DNA of 64,000 nucleotides. It comes from Elymus sibiricus (taxonomy: Eukaryota > Streptophyta > Magnoliopsida > Poales > Poaceae). Where the stretch lies: positions 380,622,114-380,686,113 of the forward strand of contig CM077676.1 of NCBI GenBank assembly GCA_039707655.1. Reading direction: 5' to 3'. The position numbers were made by a program, and so were the translations under genes. The notes beneath the pieces were generated by a model that saw nothing but the letters and a program-made list of their open reading frames with translations, was not told the origin of the DNA and did no database searches. Positions 46,626-58,802 of this stretch are shown piece after piece. Position 1 is the stretch's first letter, and every line of letters starts with the position of its first letter.

Positions 46626-47774
46626 ATTCTCCTTGACCTGTTGCTGTAATAGGGTAGACGCGGCCCCATGGGGGCGTGAAAACATTTGCATGGTACTCTT
46701 GCTTTAAGCACTTAACGATTTATGCGTTTTCATTTTCCTCTCGAGGCCTTTATTTCCCTTTTACATTGCCTTCGTGCCCTGCGTCGTTGGGACCCAGCCC
46801 TCGAGGCGGGCTACAACCGTCGCTGGTATGCCCAGAGCGTGCGCTCAGCAAGGCCAGAGGGTGTAGGGCTCTTAGGGCTGGTAGGAGTCCCTGAGGCGCG
46901 ATGCTCAGGGTCCCCCCCTTGACACACAGGCGGCTTGTGCCAAGGAAATCAGGATGCCACGAGAGAGAAACGAGAGGGAGAGGACCCAAGGGGTGCTTTA
47001 GACTTAGCTCCTTCGAGGCATGCAGCTTGGGGCGAGTCTTTCGTAGGGCGCGGCTCGTGAGGCGCAGTCCCTCGTCCGCCCGTAGGACGCCGCTCGCGAG
47101 GCCTCCCGAGGGGGGCTCCTGAGGCCTTCGGTATCCAGCACCAGGGAAACTGCCAAGTTTTCACAAGTAGTGTAGCAGGGCGCGCTCGCGAGGTCGCCTG
47201 TGGGTGTTATGCGAGGAGACAAGAGCACCAAGGACCTGGTGAGGTGACGTACACGGGAGCAGGCCCGCGAGCCAGAGCTCAGTCGCTTGGTTTTTTCAGT
47301 GCTGCTGGGACTGACCCGAGCACAGACACCGTGCCCAGCCCCCGCTCGCGTGACAGGCACGGGTGAGACCACGAGCGCGCACCCTCAGCTGCAAGCACAC
47401 AGGGTTTTGGAGGAAATAAGCTTTACTGATGCATGAAGCTGGTTCATTACATAACATAAAGATACATGCTACCGTGTTCGACACGGGTCAGCTTGAGGAT
47501 GTGACGGCCGAGGGCCCCTCAGGTAAGTAGGCCGCCAGCGCTGAGCATGGGGCATCCGCCAGCGCTGAGCATGGGGCTTCCACGAGAGTGGGAAGGAGCT
47601 CTCACGTGCCGGAGGCAGCGCGGGTAGAGAGAGCCCCGGAGCGTGTACAGCTCCATGTCGCTCGTATCCGTGGGGCACGGATAGAACTTACGGTGATGGT
47701 GGGTGTTCCATGTGTTTTGTACCGGAACACCCTCCTCCGTCACGAGTGGGGCCGCGGTGAGCTGGGGGCGGGTG
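46626..47774. other. Non-coding internal part of the Tat-type element
   Basis: Remnants only. CCGCCAGCGCTGAGCATGGG is tandemly duplicated near 47529 and 47552. RNase H and integrase, expected here in an intact element, were not recognised on either strand. Confidence 0.5.
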
Positions 47775-48250
47775 TTAACCACCTCTGTATTCCTTGCGAT
47801 GTGGGACTCTAGGCTCATGCGCATCAGCCTCGCGAAGGTGGATCCGGCACCCTCCAGGCCGAACGGCATACGCATGAGCCAGGACGAGCCCGCGGTCTGG
47901 TAGATCCGCGGAGGAGGGAAGGGGCCCGCGGGACGAGCCTGGTTGAGGGTGATGAAGTCGACGCACATGCGCGCGCTATCGCGCGGCCTGGCAACGGGGG
48001 TGAGGCTGGCGATCCACTTGGGGTGGGGAGCTTCATGGGCGATTCCAACATCCTGGGGCTTGTTGACGTCCTGGGTGATGACTTCCTGCTTCTCGGGCGC
48101 CTGACGCCATTCGTTATGCTTGATGGGCCACGCGCTCTGGCACGCTGTTGAGTGGTGCTCGATCACCTCCCTCGGTAGGCCGGGCCCGCCTGATGCTGTC
48201 CAAGCCAACGCATCAGGGCTTGCCCGGAGAAAGGTGATGAGCGCGCCTTC
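47775..48250 (-). pseudogene. Deleted gypsy reverse transcriptase remnant
   Basis: Continues in the protease frame after a stop at 48251. It matches the start of a Tat-type RT (GLPREVIEH, PEKQEVI, HPKWIASL, RMCVDFITLNQARP, PFPPPRIYQ), then jumps straight to MPFGLEGAGSTFARLMR. The segment with the first catalytic Asp is missing, and the FVDD-type motif is not seen after it. The frame then runs on without recognisable polymerase sequence to 47519. It cannot be active. Confidence 0.75.
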
Positions 48251-49642
48251 CTATTTTGGGGAGGGCGCGCCGCTGATGGCGAGGGAGGGGCCTGCTTCGC
48301 CCCCATCCAGCGATGCCTTCTTGGACTTGGCCTGCTCCTGAGAGAGCAGGGGCTTCTTCTTCACGGGCGTCTCCTCGGCAGGCCCAGACACGTCCTCATC
48401 AGCCGGGTACACGGTGGAGGCAGTCTTGTAGGCGTGCTTGAGGGTGTGCAGCGCATCCTTCTCGTCACAGCGGACGGTGAGGGTACCGCTGCAGCCGGGC
48501 ATTTTGACGAGGTCGTAGGCGTGATGGGTCGCGGCCATGAACTTGGAGAGCGCCGGGTAGCCCAAGATGGCGTTGTAAGGCATGCCGATGTGAGCGACAT
48601 CGAAGACGATGAACTCCGTACGGTAGTTCTTGCGGGTGCCGAAGGTGACGGGAAGGCGCACCTGTCCCAGGGGGACAGTGAAGCCGTCGGTGACGCCCGA
48701 GAAGGGCCTGGTGGGCATCAGGCGCTCGTAGGGCACTTGGAGCGTCTCAAAGGTCTCCACAGAGAGTACGTTAAGGCCTTCTCCACTGTCGATGAGCATT
48801 TTGGTGACGGCCACATTGCTAATGGTAGGCGTACACAGCAGGGGGACGGTGCCCACAGCCTTCGTGGACTTGGGGTGGTCGTTGGCGTCGAAGGCGATGG
48901 GGAACTCAGACCACTTGAGGCGGCCGGCGGATTCGAGCACCGGGAAGGCCGTGTTCACCTCCCGAGAGAACTGCTTGAAGTAGCGGCTGGACGGAGGGGC
49001 GTGGGCCCCTCCCAGGATGCAGGCCACCCCGCGGGGCCCCTGGGAGCCCCCGCTGGTGACAATGCCCTTGGTCGGAACCGCACGGCTCCCGCGCTCCCCT
49101 GTGGCAACGCCGCGGGGGACGCGGCGGACGATTCGGCGGCGGCCGCCGACGCCGTCCAGCGCGGGCGAGCCACGGGACAACTTCGAGGCGCACGCCGCAC
49201 GGCGCCACCCGGCCACGCTGCGGCCCGGAGGAGGAGGAGGACGAGGAGCGGCGCGCCTGGGTCGCTCGACACACCGTGGTGAAGCGACCGAGGAGCGAGG
49301 GGGCGTCTGGCCGCCGTGGGCGGCGGAGACGAGCTCGCTGATGCGCTCGAGCCAGGCGTCGCGACCGTCCTTGGCGGGGCAACAGCGCAGCAGCCCCTGC
49401 GCCATGAGCAGCGCGACGCGCGGAGCGGAAGGGCCGTGACCTGCGGGCGAGGACGCAGTGGAGGAGCGGCCACGCTCCTGCTCACTCACCGATGGGCGGA
49501 TGGAGGAGGCCGCCTGCCCCCCAACGGGCTCGGTGGCGGCACGAGGGCGCCGCCCAGGGGCATCTCGGACGACGGGCGCCGCGTGGACCCTGGTGGCGGC
49601 TCGGCGCACGACGCGCTCCCGGCGAGCGGCGGCGTCGTCCAT
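48251..49642 (-). pseudogene. Gypsy gag remnant and retropepsin-like protease
   Basis: A 463-codon ORF. The first ~220 residues are Arg/Ala/Pro-rich and not clearly gag. From about residue 225 it matches the region before and through the Tat protease: SSRYFKQFSREVNTAFP, IAFDANDHPKS, the active site MLIDSGEGLNVLSVETF, then IGMPYNAILGYPALSKFMA and HHAYDLVKMPG. It ends in a Lys-rich linker at a TAG where the reverse transcriptase frame should continue. A zinc knuckle is absent, so particle formation would need another element's gag. Confidence 0.75.
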
Positions 49643-49684
49643 GCCGCGGCTGACGTTGAGGTCGATGGCGCGAAGACGGCAAGT

Positions 49685-49703
49685 CCCCCTACCTGGCGCG
49701 CCA
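49685..49703 (-). other. Primer binding site of the Tat-type element
   Basis: The minus strand reads TGGCGCGCCAGGTAGGGGG two bases after the 5' LTR, a primer-site sequence common in grass Tat elements. I am not certain which tRNA it pairs with. Confidence 0.65.
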
Positions 49704-49705
49704 AA

Positions 49706-50174
49706 TGTCGGAGTCTAGGATCTGCGTCCAAGAAACTTCTCCAAGAACTTAAGGTTCGAACTCTGGGGGGCTTTGCTTGGCGACCTACGACATGACGGCA
49801 GCTACGGTGGGATCACGACGGGCTCACTGGCTCTCACCGAACACGAAGGGGACGCGCGAGCTACCCAGGTTCGGGCCACCGTGCGGTGTAATACCCTACT
49901 CCTGCCTGTGTTGGATTGCTCTGTAATGGAGAGCTTGTGGCTCGAGGTACACGAGATGTGGGGGAGAATGAATCGATCCCCTTACATGGAAGCGGCCTCG
50001 CGAGGGGTTGCCTCATGAGGCCTCACCAGGGCTTGGCCTGGCAGCGAGGGGCCTCGCGAGGCGACTCCCTCCCGAGCAACGACGCCAGGGCCACCTTGCC
50101 GGGGCTAGCCCAAGCGTCGCCTTCTGGGCCCGAGGCAGACGGGTCGTGGTACCCTGGTTCCCACTGGGCCGACA
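49706..50174 (-). repeat. 5' LTR of the Tat-type element (469 bp, internally deleted)
   Basis: Matches the ends of the left LTR but lacks 388 internal bases, removed between GAAG microhomologies. Confidence 0.88.
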
Positions 50175-50431
50175 TTCTCAAAAAAAAAGGGGGATTCAAT
50201 GCATTTTCATGTGTCTGAATCTTCATGTTATTCTGGATTTCTTCTAGAGCCAACTATGAAGGAACAATTAAATGACATTTCACACTGTTTCAAATTTTGC
50301 AGGAGATTCAGTCCATTAAATACAATGAAGAGGATTTTTGAAGGGCTGCCATTTGACTTCCATGGTGGATTTGTTGGATATCTAGGGCAGCCATATTCAT
50401 TATCATGGCTTCATGACATACTTGATATTTA

Positions 50432-50589
50432 CTCCCTCCGTTTCTAAATATAAATATTTTTAGAGATTTCAATATGGACTACATACGGATGAATATAGAC
50501 GTATTTTAGAGTGTAGATTCACTCATTTTGCTCCATATGCAGTCCATATTAGAATCTCTAAAAAGACTTATATTTAGGAACGGAGGAAG
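50432..50589. mobile_element. Stowaway MITE, Thalos type (Tc1/mariner)
   Basis: 158 bp with inverted ends CTCCCTCCGTTTCTAAATAT and ATATTTAGGAACGGAGGAAG, flanked by TA at both sides. Internal sequence (AGAGATTTCAATATGGACTA and its inverted partner) is that of the common Triticeae Thalos family. Confidence 0.93.
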
Positions 50590-50591
50590 TA

Positions 50592-50968
50592 ACTATTTTT
50601 CTGCCTGCGGTTGGGTTATTTCTTTAGATAGTATGTTCATAGTTTTTTTTTGCTTCACAAACAATCGCCTCAATTTTGTGTCCCTAATTTCCATATTTCC
50701 CACCATTCGGCATGAGTGGTGAGCTATCTCAAAAAAAAATCTCATGTTTCCCTTCCATATTTTGTTAGAGCTTGGTTTTTATCATATATGCCACTAGTTG
50801 TGTCCCACTACTCAGTTTTGCCATTAGAAATTTCAACTGCTCAAAAATGACATCGTTCCGTGAGATGCATGCTCAAAATGTCATTAGAAACCTAAAAAAT
50901 GTGCTAGTAAAATGTATTTTTTTAAGTTCCCTTAGCTCTTCCCCGACTCAATAGCTTTCCTTCGATAC
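50592..50968. other. AT-rich DNA, no gene seen
   Basis: Possibly further ADCS intron or flank. No exon, ORF or repeat boundary was identified. Confidence 0.35.
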
Positions 50969-51583
50969 TGTAAGTGCATCAAGTGCCCCCTTAGTGGTTT
51001 TGGAGTATTGAAGACAAATAAGTTGAGGGACTAATAAGTTTGTGAGTGTACACAGGAGAAAATAGTCCCTGAAGACTAGGTTTAACCACGGAAGTCGACC
51101 CCTAAAAATGTATTTCTTCAAGTGAAGAATTTGGTGCGGCCTTTGAGGAAATTGATGTGAAGACTTGAAAGCTTGAAGACTTTGTTTTCATAGTTTCTTT
51201 TCTTCTTATTTGAGTCATAGGAAAAACCGTACAGTCAAAGGGGGTCAAGGTGATACATATTTCATACTTCACAGAGATGCTCAAAACTATACAAACCTAA
51301 ACTGCTTCGAGTGAAGCCTTTGGAAATCTCCGAAACAGCTGACGAATTTGACAGTGACAGTGACGAAGTTCATCTGGTCTCTGACGAATTTGGTCAGGCT
51401 GAGGAGTTAGGATTTCGCCAGTGCGATCTGCCTATCGTGAGGAAATGGAGTGCCCCGACGAAATTGAGAGCTTAATTTCTGACCGTTGCTGCACCGCGTG
51501 CTAGCTGTCGAGTGGATTCTTATCCTGACAACGGTCATGTCTGAGAAGGGCATTTATGACAATTCATGTCGGGTTGCCTCCTG

Positions 51584-51591
51584 GCTATAAA
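51584..51591 (+). promoter_or_regulatory. TATA box of the second copia LTR
   Basis: TATAAATA in GGCTATAAATAGCC, the same palindromic setting as in the first Sirevirus-type element. The solo LTR inserted about 45 bp downstream, between promoter and gag. Confidence 0.65.
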
Positions 51592-51631
51592 TAGCCGCCC
51601 CCTACAACTACTAGTTGGTTGGCTGCTCTAG

Positions 51632-51636
51632 AGAGA
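51632..51636. repeat. Target duplication of the 4.4 kb solo LTR, left copy
   Basis: AGAGA, repeated at 56053-56057. Confidence 0.8.
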
Positions 51637-54600
51637 TGTGGCACCCCGGCTCAGAGAAACCGGAACACCCCGTATTCCAGCCCAGAGATCAAGTCTTCTG
51701 GAATACGGCACTGCTTGGCATAGAACAAATCAGCTCTTTATTACAAATAACACGGGTACAAAGGTTCTGAAGGCACTAAGGTTACAGGGGCATGGCGACA
51801 CTTCGCCTGCTCAGATAGTTCTATGCTAGCAGCAAGACATCTCGAAGCGGAATAACTTCTAACAGCGGAACAACGACGACGGTGATGAACTCCACTCCGT
51901 AGGGACTCTGGCTGGGACGTATCCTAGAGCGCAACCTCGGGGTCCTCGACAAACAAGCAATCACGGCATCACCTGCAATCTGGCATGACACGCCAGGTGA
52001 GTACTTTGAATGTACTCGCAAGCTCACAGCAACCCAAGCAATCAAGGCAAACAACAGCATGGCATTTACAGGTTATTCAAAGATGAACACAATGCTACTA
52101 GAACAACATGAGCATGGCAACAACATGAGCATGGCAACAACATGAGCATGGCATGTACATATAATTCATGATATGAACATGATGATACTAGCACTAGCAT
52201 GCAAGGGGGGGTCGCCGTTTAAGGTCTCAAGGACCAACTTACTCTGCTCGGAGGTTGTCTCGCAACCACAAACTTACCATCGTGATCATCACATGACCAC
52301 ACGGAGCTTGATCTCTACCTGTGATCATCGCATGACCATATAAAGATCAACCAACTTCTTTTCTCATCGAACCGGGGTTGTTATTATTCATGTTATTATT
52401 TCTGTTGACCCATAGTGTGACCTACTATGAACTGTGTCCATGACCGAGGACGCGGCTATCGATAGATTATACACTCTGCAGAGGTTAGTACACTGTACCC
52501 ACACCACGGAATTCATGGCCTCATGCTCCCATTCGGGTGGACCAACGACATTCCGACAAAACCAGTCTATTGCATGACACTCTCCCGGCCACTCCGACAA
52601 ACTCCCCTTTGGGCTATGTCCTGGGTTACCCCGATGTCAACATGTGACATCCGCCACCTCTGTGGCTGCCACCGTCGTGGCCAAACATAAACATCGTCCC
52701 AAACGGGGACCTCAGATCCATACAACTCGGGTACTCAAGGCTTATGGTAGCCTACCTGATCAGGGTAGCGCGCACCCATAACCTTCCCTAGTAGGAGGCA
52801 CCGGCGAGAGGCATGACAATAGACCGCATTAGGGCCTCCCCATCCAGGCAAGTGTGGCTGCACTAGTGAGCTCGATTCGGTGGCACCATGACTCAGCCAA
52901 CAGATTTGTTCAAGTTCGATTAATGTCAGGTTTAACTTGAATGGTGATGAGCTGAGTCATAATAAAATACATAATGAAATAACAATGCAGATGAGCATGA
53001 TATCAGTGTAACCATGGATGGGCAACATAACCATTTAACATCAATAATGATAAATCATTTACTCTACGGGATACAAATGAGCAGGGCATAATGACGATCA
53101 TGAATATAACAAGTATTTGCATAACGAACTGGAACTACTCATGTGAGCATATCATTACCACTAGCATCGGAAATGATTACAAAAATACAACATGATAAGA
53201 ATATCCTTAGCAATTAATCATAACACCTACTAGATGGCAATGAACATGGCATAAGCAATGAGCATGGATTCACAAACATATTCGAAGCATTCACAAAATA
53301 ATTAATTGCGCAAACGATTATTAAATATTCAAGTGGAAACCATGGCTATTGCAATGCCATCATGCAATTGGTTGTCGTGGCTTGCCTGGGGATGGAGGAT
53401 ACACCGGGGAGAAGTGCGGAGACACTCGCGGAAAAATCGCCGAAAAAGTTTCCCTCTCGGCGGAGCTGTTTTAAGGGCAAGGGAAAAATGGTCATTTTCA
53501 TAGTGTGACAACCTCATGAAAATGATACCATCGGAACGGGCTCGACGAACTGAGATCGTGGGCTTTGGAATCACCTGATTCGGAGTTGCGGGTGAAAAGT
53601 TACGGCCGTTCGTTCGATAGGCAGAAAAAGAATTAAAAACTGTTCTTTTCTGGCCTTAACGGACGAACGTCCGCTATTTAATATTTTCGGCGCTGGGCTG
53701 AGAAACTGAAAGCGTATTTCTGTAAATACGTTTTCCAACAGAGAACACGTATTCCATCCCGAAGAAGAACCAGAAGACGTTTTCGAGAAGGGAAGACGTA
53801 TTCTTACGAATACGCCTTCACTTATCCCAGTCAGCAGCCGGGTCCACGCATGGGTCGCTTAAACGTGGGTCCCGCCGTGCTCCTTCTCTCTCCTCGTCAG
53901 CCTGTCTCCTCCCTCTACCTCGCGCGCCCGAGGACAGAGGCAGCAGCGCACTCCGGCGACGGCCGCCGGCGGCTTCGGCCACCATTCTTGCCGGCCGACC
54001 TACCGGCGAGCTCAGCGCGGAGAGCCGCACCCATCCTGGGGTAGAACGGACCTTGAGGAGGTCGGACTTGGGCGCGCCTCTGACAGCGGCGGACGGCAGC
54101 TTCGGGCAGTTGGGGCTCGCGGTGACGGGCCACTGGAGGAGGAGGCGAAGGGCGGTAGGGGTTCGGCGGCCTATGGGGGTTTCTCTGGTGGCATCTAGAG
54201 GAAGAGGGAGGGCCGGACTTGACCGAATTTAGGCCGAGGCCGAGGTGGTAGTGCGGCGGCCATGGCGGCCATTGGAGGTCTAGAGAGCTCTTCGAGCTCG
54301 GTTAGGTGGTCGGGGTGGGGGCTGGGAGAGAGGGAGCGAGGTTGGTGTGGAGAGGAGGGCTCGGGGAAGGCTACTTATAGCCGTGGCCAGGGTGGTGCCG
54401 CCCCCGGATGTCACCGCGGCCGGGCGGAGCGTGCTCAGGCGTGGTCAATGGCGGCTAGCGGGGCGGCGCGGCGTTGCCGACCTGACGAGGCTCAGAGCGA
54501 AGTGACGGCTCGGGGAGAGGAGACAACGGCAAAACGACTTCGACCGAGAGGTGCACAGTGCACGCGTGCCCGTTGATTTGGCTCAGTCCGGCGAGCTCCT

Positions 54601-56052
54601 AGCGGGCGAGGGCGAACCAGAGAGGCGAGGGCGAGCTGGGGAAGGACTGCGGCAAGGCGAGGTGTCGCGAGGTCGGCATTTGGGCGGCGGCCGAGGGCCC
54701 CGAAGCTCAGAGCACGCGTTCTGCCTGCAGTGCAAGCGCTCTCTGCGTGGTCATCGCGTGAACAGACGCACGCGGGACTTTAGGGCCAGCAACAGGATGT
54801 CTACCATGTTGTCTCTCCTAAGTGGGTCCTACCTGAGGTGATAGATCGAAGAAAGACACTGTGGGTGGATGGGAGAGGTCGACTGAACTTTACTGTTGCC
54901 AACTTAGGCATGATGCTGTGGTCAAATGGGGTGAGATAAGAGATAACCAGAATGTCTCAGGGTTTTAGGGTAGGAAGGACTATGATACTGTGAATTTTGA
55001 GGTCATTAGGACAAATATTTAGCATAGTTGCTTTGCAACTGCAAAATCTGGTTCAGAAATAAGATCAGGAAGTAGCACTCACATGGATGCTTGGATTGGG
55101 CTGAAAATTGGTTGAGTGTGGTCATTTGGGCATATGAAGGTACCATAAAATTTTCATCCCATTTGGACAAGTAAAAATGGTACTTCCTTCACAATGATCC
55201 ACACTGGACAGAAACTTGGGGGAATTTTCCAGAGAAAATGGCTTGGCAAAATAATGTGAGTTTTGGCATGCTCACATTATTGAGGGATATTTATGTCCTG
55301 TATTAATTTCAGAATTTTTGAAGCAATAGAAAATATAGTTGCTTCACAAACTGAAATTGTGACCAGAAACCAAGATTGGATGTTGTGCTCACATAGATTA
55401 TTGGATGGACATGAAATTTGGTGGAGAGTCATTATTTGATCATATAAATGATCTCCAAAAATTTCAACTCATTTGGATAAGCCTACCTAGTACTTCCTTC
55501 ACAAAGCTTCTCTCTGGACAGAAACTTTGGGAATTTGCTGAGGAAGATTTACTAGGCAAATGAAGTTGAATTTTGGCATGTGGCAATAATTTGGATATGA
55601 GAGATTGCCCAAAAAAATTTGAGGGCAATCAAGAAAAGATAAATTGCACTTCCTTCACAAAGTGCCATACTGGACAGAAGAAGAAATAAATATTCCTGAA
55701 TTATTTTTGGACTAGGCAAGGATGGATTTTGACATATTTGTGTAAGATATGATCCAAAGAATTTATGAGAATTTTGTGGGAATTTTGGGAATGGCAGAAA
55801 TATAGGTTGCTTCACAACCTAGGGCAAACAGGGTTATTCCTTTAATAGAAAAAGGAATATTCCCAAGAAATAAATATTGGGGTTGGGCTGACATGGCCTT
55901 GGGATAGATTTGAGAATGACAAGCCACTAGGAAGTGGCAGGAGAGAAGATCTTCCCAGGTTTTAAGACCACAAAGCCATGGAAAAAGAACTCCAAATAAA
56001 AATTCGAAGAAATCCAAAAGAAAAAGAAAGGGCCAAAAATCAGGGTGTTACA
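51637..56052 (-). mobile_element. 4.4 kb solo LTR, LARD/Sukkula-like
   Basis: 4,416 bp with ends TGTGGCACC...GGTGTTACA and AGAGA duplications. No primer site, gag or pol is present, so it is a solo LTR. The length fits the very large LTRs of LARD-type elements (Sukkula in barley), but I did not confirm the family. A minus-strand TATAAG at 54374-54379 followed by a C-rich leader indicates minus orientation. It contains a 17-bp triplication (ACAACATGAGCATGGCA) at 52103-52153. GC-rich ORFs at 53.8-54.8 kb are probably spurious. Confidence 0.75.
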
Positions 56053-56803
56053 AGAGAGATTGACACTTGTCATTTGAAAGCAACCCTTCCTCTGACGACT
56101 TTGTGAGAACCCAAGTGAGGAAAAACCCAACTAGAGCTTAAGTGACTGAGCATCACTGAAGAAGTTGATCTGTGTGATCCGACGCTTATTACCTTTGAAG
56201 ACTGTCATTCTTCCAGACGGTTAGGCGTCATGTTCTGAGCACCTAAGAGTAATTGTGGTGTGCCGGTGAACAAGTCTGTGAAGGTTTTGGAAGTCTACCT
56301 TGAAGACTTACCATGAGTGATTGGGCAAGGTCTAAGTGACCTTAGCTCAAGAGGAATACGGTGAGGACTAAGTGTCCTCCGAGGTAAGACTCAACCGCCT
56401 CAACCAGACGTACAGTTGATACAGCAACTGGAACTGGTCTGCCAAATCACTGTGTCTTCATCAAGCCCAACCGGTTTCAAATTCCTCACCCCTTTACCTT
56501 TACGCAATTTCTGCTACTGAAGAACTTGTGCTCTACCTTTCTGATGAATTTGAACTGAAGACTTTCATCATGTTGTTTATCATTTCTTCAGTTCATCTTC
56601 TTCATGCATGTCTGCTTGTATGACTACTTGTTCTTCACTTGTATGTATTTCCTATGCATGCTAGTTACATCTGTGTCGATCTAGTTTCACTTCTGTTTCT
56701 ATTTCGTCACTCTGATTTTTGTCAAAATCTTTGGAGTTTGACGAATTTCTAAAAATCTCCCATTCACCCCCCCCCCCCCTGGGAGTTAACCTGCGCTTTC
56801 AAT

Positions 56804-56815
56804 TGGTATCAGAGC
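56804..56815 (+). other. Primer binding site (initiator Met tRNA)
   Basis: TGGTATCAGAGC, two bases after the LTR end. Confidence 0.92.
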
Positions 56816-56868
56816 AAGGTACTCCCTTGTTCTGTGTGATTTTGGTTTAACCACCTGGAGTTTTAGTT

Positions 56869-58565
56869 ATGTCGACCGCAGGTATGATCAAGGTATCCGC
56901 TGCGTGCCCCATCTTCAATGGCACGAACTATCCATACTGGAAGGTCATGATGCGAAAGCGTCTCTTGGCCATGGACAGTGAACTATGGACGATCACGGAA
57001 CTGGGGCTGGCCGATCTCTGCAAGATGGCGAATGCTGAAGACATTTGCAAGTACACTCAGCTTGATGCTAGGGCCAAATACTTCATCTGCTCTCGTCTGA
57101 CCAAGAATGAGTTCACTCGCATCTATCACCTGGGCAATGCAAAGCTCATCTGGGACAGGATCTCTGATGTCTATGAAGGAGCATATAGACGTGATGACCC
57201 CTGGCTTGTGGAATTCAGAAATTCCCTTAGATCTTGGGATCCTGATCCTTCCTCAACTTCGTCAGCCATCTGCCTCATGGCCAGAGGCACCAAGGTACTA
57301 CAAAGACCTTTATCTTCCTCAAGTGAAGGTGAATCTGATGAAAACATGACCCCCCCTCAGCTATTCCAAGCTTGCTAGTATTGCCACTCGGCAATAAAAT
57401 GCCATGGAAAGAATTCAAAACTTGTTAGACAAAAGCGATGATCTGTTGAACGACGAAATGGAACGCTCATAGATTTTGACTGACGAAATCAAATGACTTC
57501 AGTCAAAGTTTGACGAACTTGAAAGTCGTCATGTGTCCCTCTCAACTGAACATGAGAAGCTGTCCTGTGCATTTCTTCAAAGGAAGCAAGATCTCGAGAA
57601 GCTGAGAGCATCTCATGATGATCTTCAAAAGAAAACGATTCACTCCTCGCTCAACAGATCAGTACCACTCAGGAAGAATTTGTTGCACCATGCCTAAAAT
57701 GCCTTGAACGTGATAATGCAAATTCTTCAGCTGAATGTTCAAATGCTTCTGTACTTTCAATTGCTTCAACTGCTACGGTGGCCACTAACCCCTCATCTGA
57801 GGAAACCACCTGTGATACTGATGAAAATGCAGGGCTGAAGGAATTGTATGTCACTGGCATGTAGAAATCCTCAAAGGGCATCAAAACCTGTGTGACGTGC
57901 TCAAAAAGCAAATTCTTCACAGAAACCCTAGGAAAGAGGGCATTGCTTTTGAGAGAAAGCTCAACACTGATGGTTCGTATTGGAAGCCTGGGCAGTATCC
58001 CAAAACCACATGGGTTGCTGCAAAGGGACCTCCAATAGATCCATCCACTTTGTCTGGATATACTTGTTATTCTTCATATTCTTCAGATGAGTCATTTGAG
58101 TCCAACTATAAACTGTTCAAGAATCAGAATGGTGAAATCTTTGCCAGATTCATCGGTACTAACTGCAGGAATGGTCCACCTATGAAGAAAATCTGGGTTC
58201 CTAAAAGCCTTCTGGAAAATCTTCAGGTGAATGTCATCATGATGCCACCAATGAAGAAGAAACTTTCCAGGGCAAATTCTTCACAGGGATCAAAGTCGTC
58301 AAATGGACGCAGATCCACTAATGGTCGTGCTAATGCCTCTATTTCGCAGGGAAACAAACAGCGATTTGATGAATATGAGCATTATTCTTCGAACCACTAT
58401 GTTCACAAATCATCAAAGAATTTCTATGCTTATTCATTCAATTACTATAACCCACCTGTGAAGAGAAATGCATATTCTTCAATGCCTAAGTTCTCCATTA
58501 ATGCACTTCGCTACATTGCTTCTCAGCCACCCATACAGATGTGGGTGGTTAAGAAGAAGAACTAA
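56869..58565 (+). pseudogene. Gag of the second copia element, broken
   Basis: Starts MSTAGMIKVSAACPIFNGTN and follows the copia gag pattern (NYPYWKVMMRKRL, LTKNEFTRIYHLGNAKLIWD) to about residue 105. An internal deletion then removes the central part, including the zinc knuckle, which I could not find. The coiled-coil section at 57380-57890 is broken by several stops and frame changes. The last part (57897-58565) is open and ends MWVVKKKN, equivalent to the first element's gag end. Confidence 0.8.
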
Positions 58566-58802
58566 TCTCTTCTGCAGGGTCAGGTCTTCAGACAACTGAA
58601 ATGTCTGATGAATTTGCTAAAGACCTGACAAAGTGCCTGTTGGGATGTAGGCCACTCACGATGAAATGAATAACTCATTTCACACATCCCTTTTATGCTG
58701 CTAAATACTATTCCTTGATGAAATTATCTGACGAAATTGATCATCATCATATTCTTCACTTTGAAGTATATGAATTTGTAAGTCAGACTAATGCTTCTAC
58801 AG

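Larger units (their letters stand above)
42524..50174 (-). mobile_element. Non-autonomous Tat-type gypsy retrotransposon with antisense gene
   Basis: 7.65 kb, LTRs at both ends (TGTCGGAG...CCGACA), perfect 5-bp duplication TTCTC. The primer site next to the right LTR fixes minus-strand orientation. In element sense it has little or no gag, a retropepsin-like protease, a deleted reverse transcriptase and no visible RNase H or integrase. A large spliced gene on the opposite strand occupies the 3' half, as in Grande/RIRE2-like Tat elements. Overall GC content is far higher than in the neighbours. Confidence 0.85.
41868..50387 (+). pseudogene. ADCS: Aminodeoxychorismate synthase gene fragment, split by a gypsy element
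   Basis: ADCS makes aminodeoxychorismate from chorismate and glutamine for folate synthesis in plastids. Three exon-like blocks carry the conserved middle of the plant enzyme: about 41880-42006 (WKRIDNFLSHPGGSED and LFGHENAEDTFSLDSSSV, donor CAG/GT at 42006), 42428-about 42514 (FMGGKGGPLWKQITFHLS, after a TTGCAG acceptor) and 50303-50387 (LPFDFHGGFVGYLG, after a TTTTGCAG acceptor). Blocks one and two join in phase. The intron after block two holds the 42524-50174 gypsy element. Block three has an extra T near 50335-50339 that shifts the frame, and its expected GT donor is lost (CTAGGG). The amidotransferase domain and most of the chorismate-binding domain are absent, so this is a truncated relic, perhaps a transposed gene fragment. 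Confidence 0.72.
50969..56801 (+). repeat. 5' LTR of the second copia element, interrupted
   Basis: Starts TGTAAGTGCATC and ends CTGCGCTTTCA before the primer site. Without the 4.4 kb solo LTR and one duplication it is about 1,412 bp. It has TATAAATA at 51584-51591 and a run of 14 C residues near 56767. Confidence 0.8.

Noticed and set aside
48434..49282. 282-codon plus-strand ORF
   Set aside because: It lies opposite the protease-coding strand, which has an unmistakable protease signature.
53850..54841. GC-rich plus-strand ORFs in the 4.4 kb solo LTR
   Set aside because: Overlapping in many frames, no domains, within an LTR with a minus-strand promoter.
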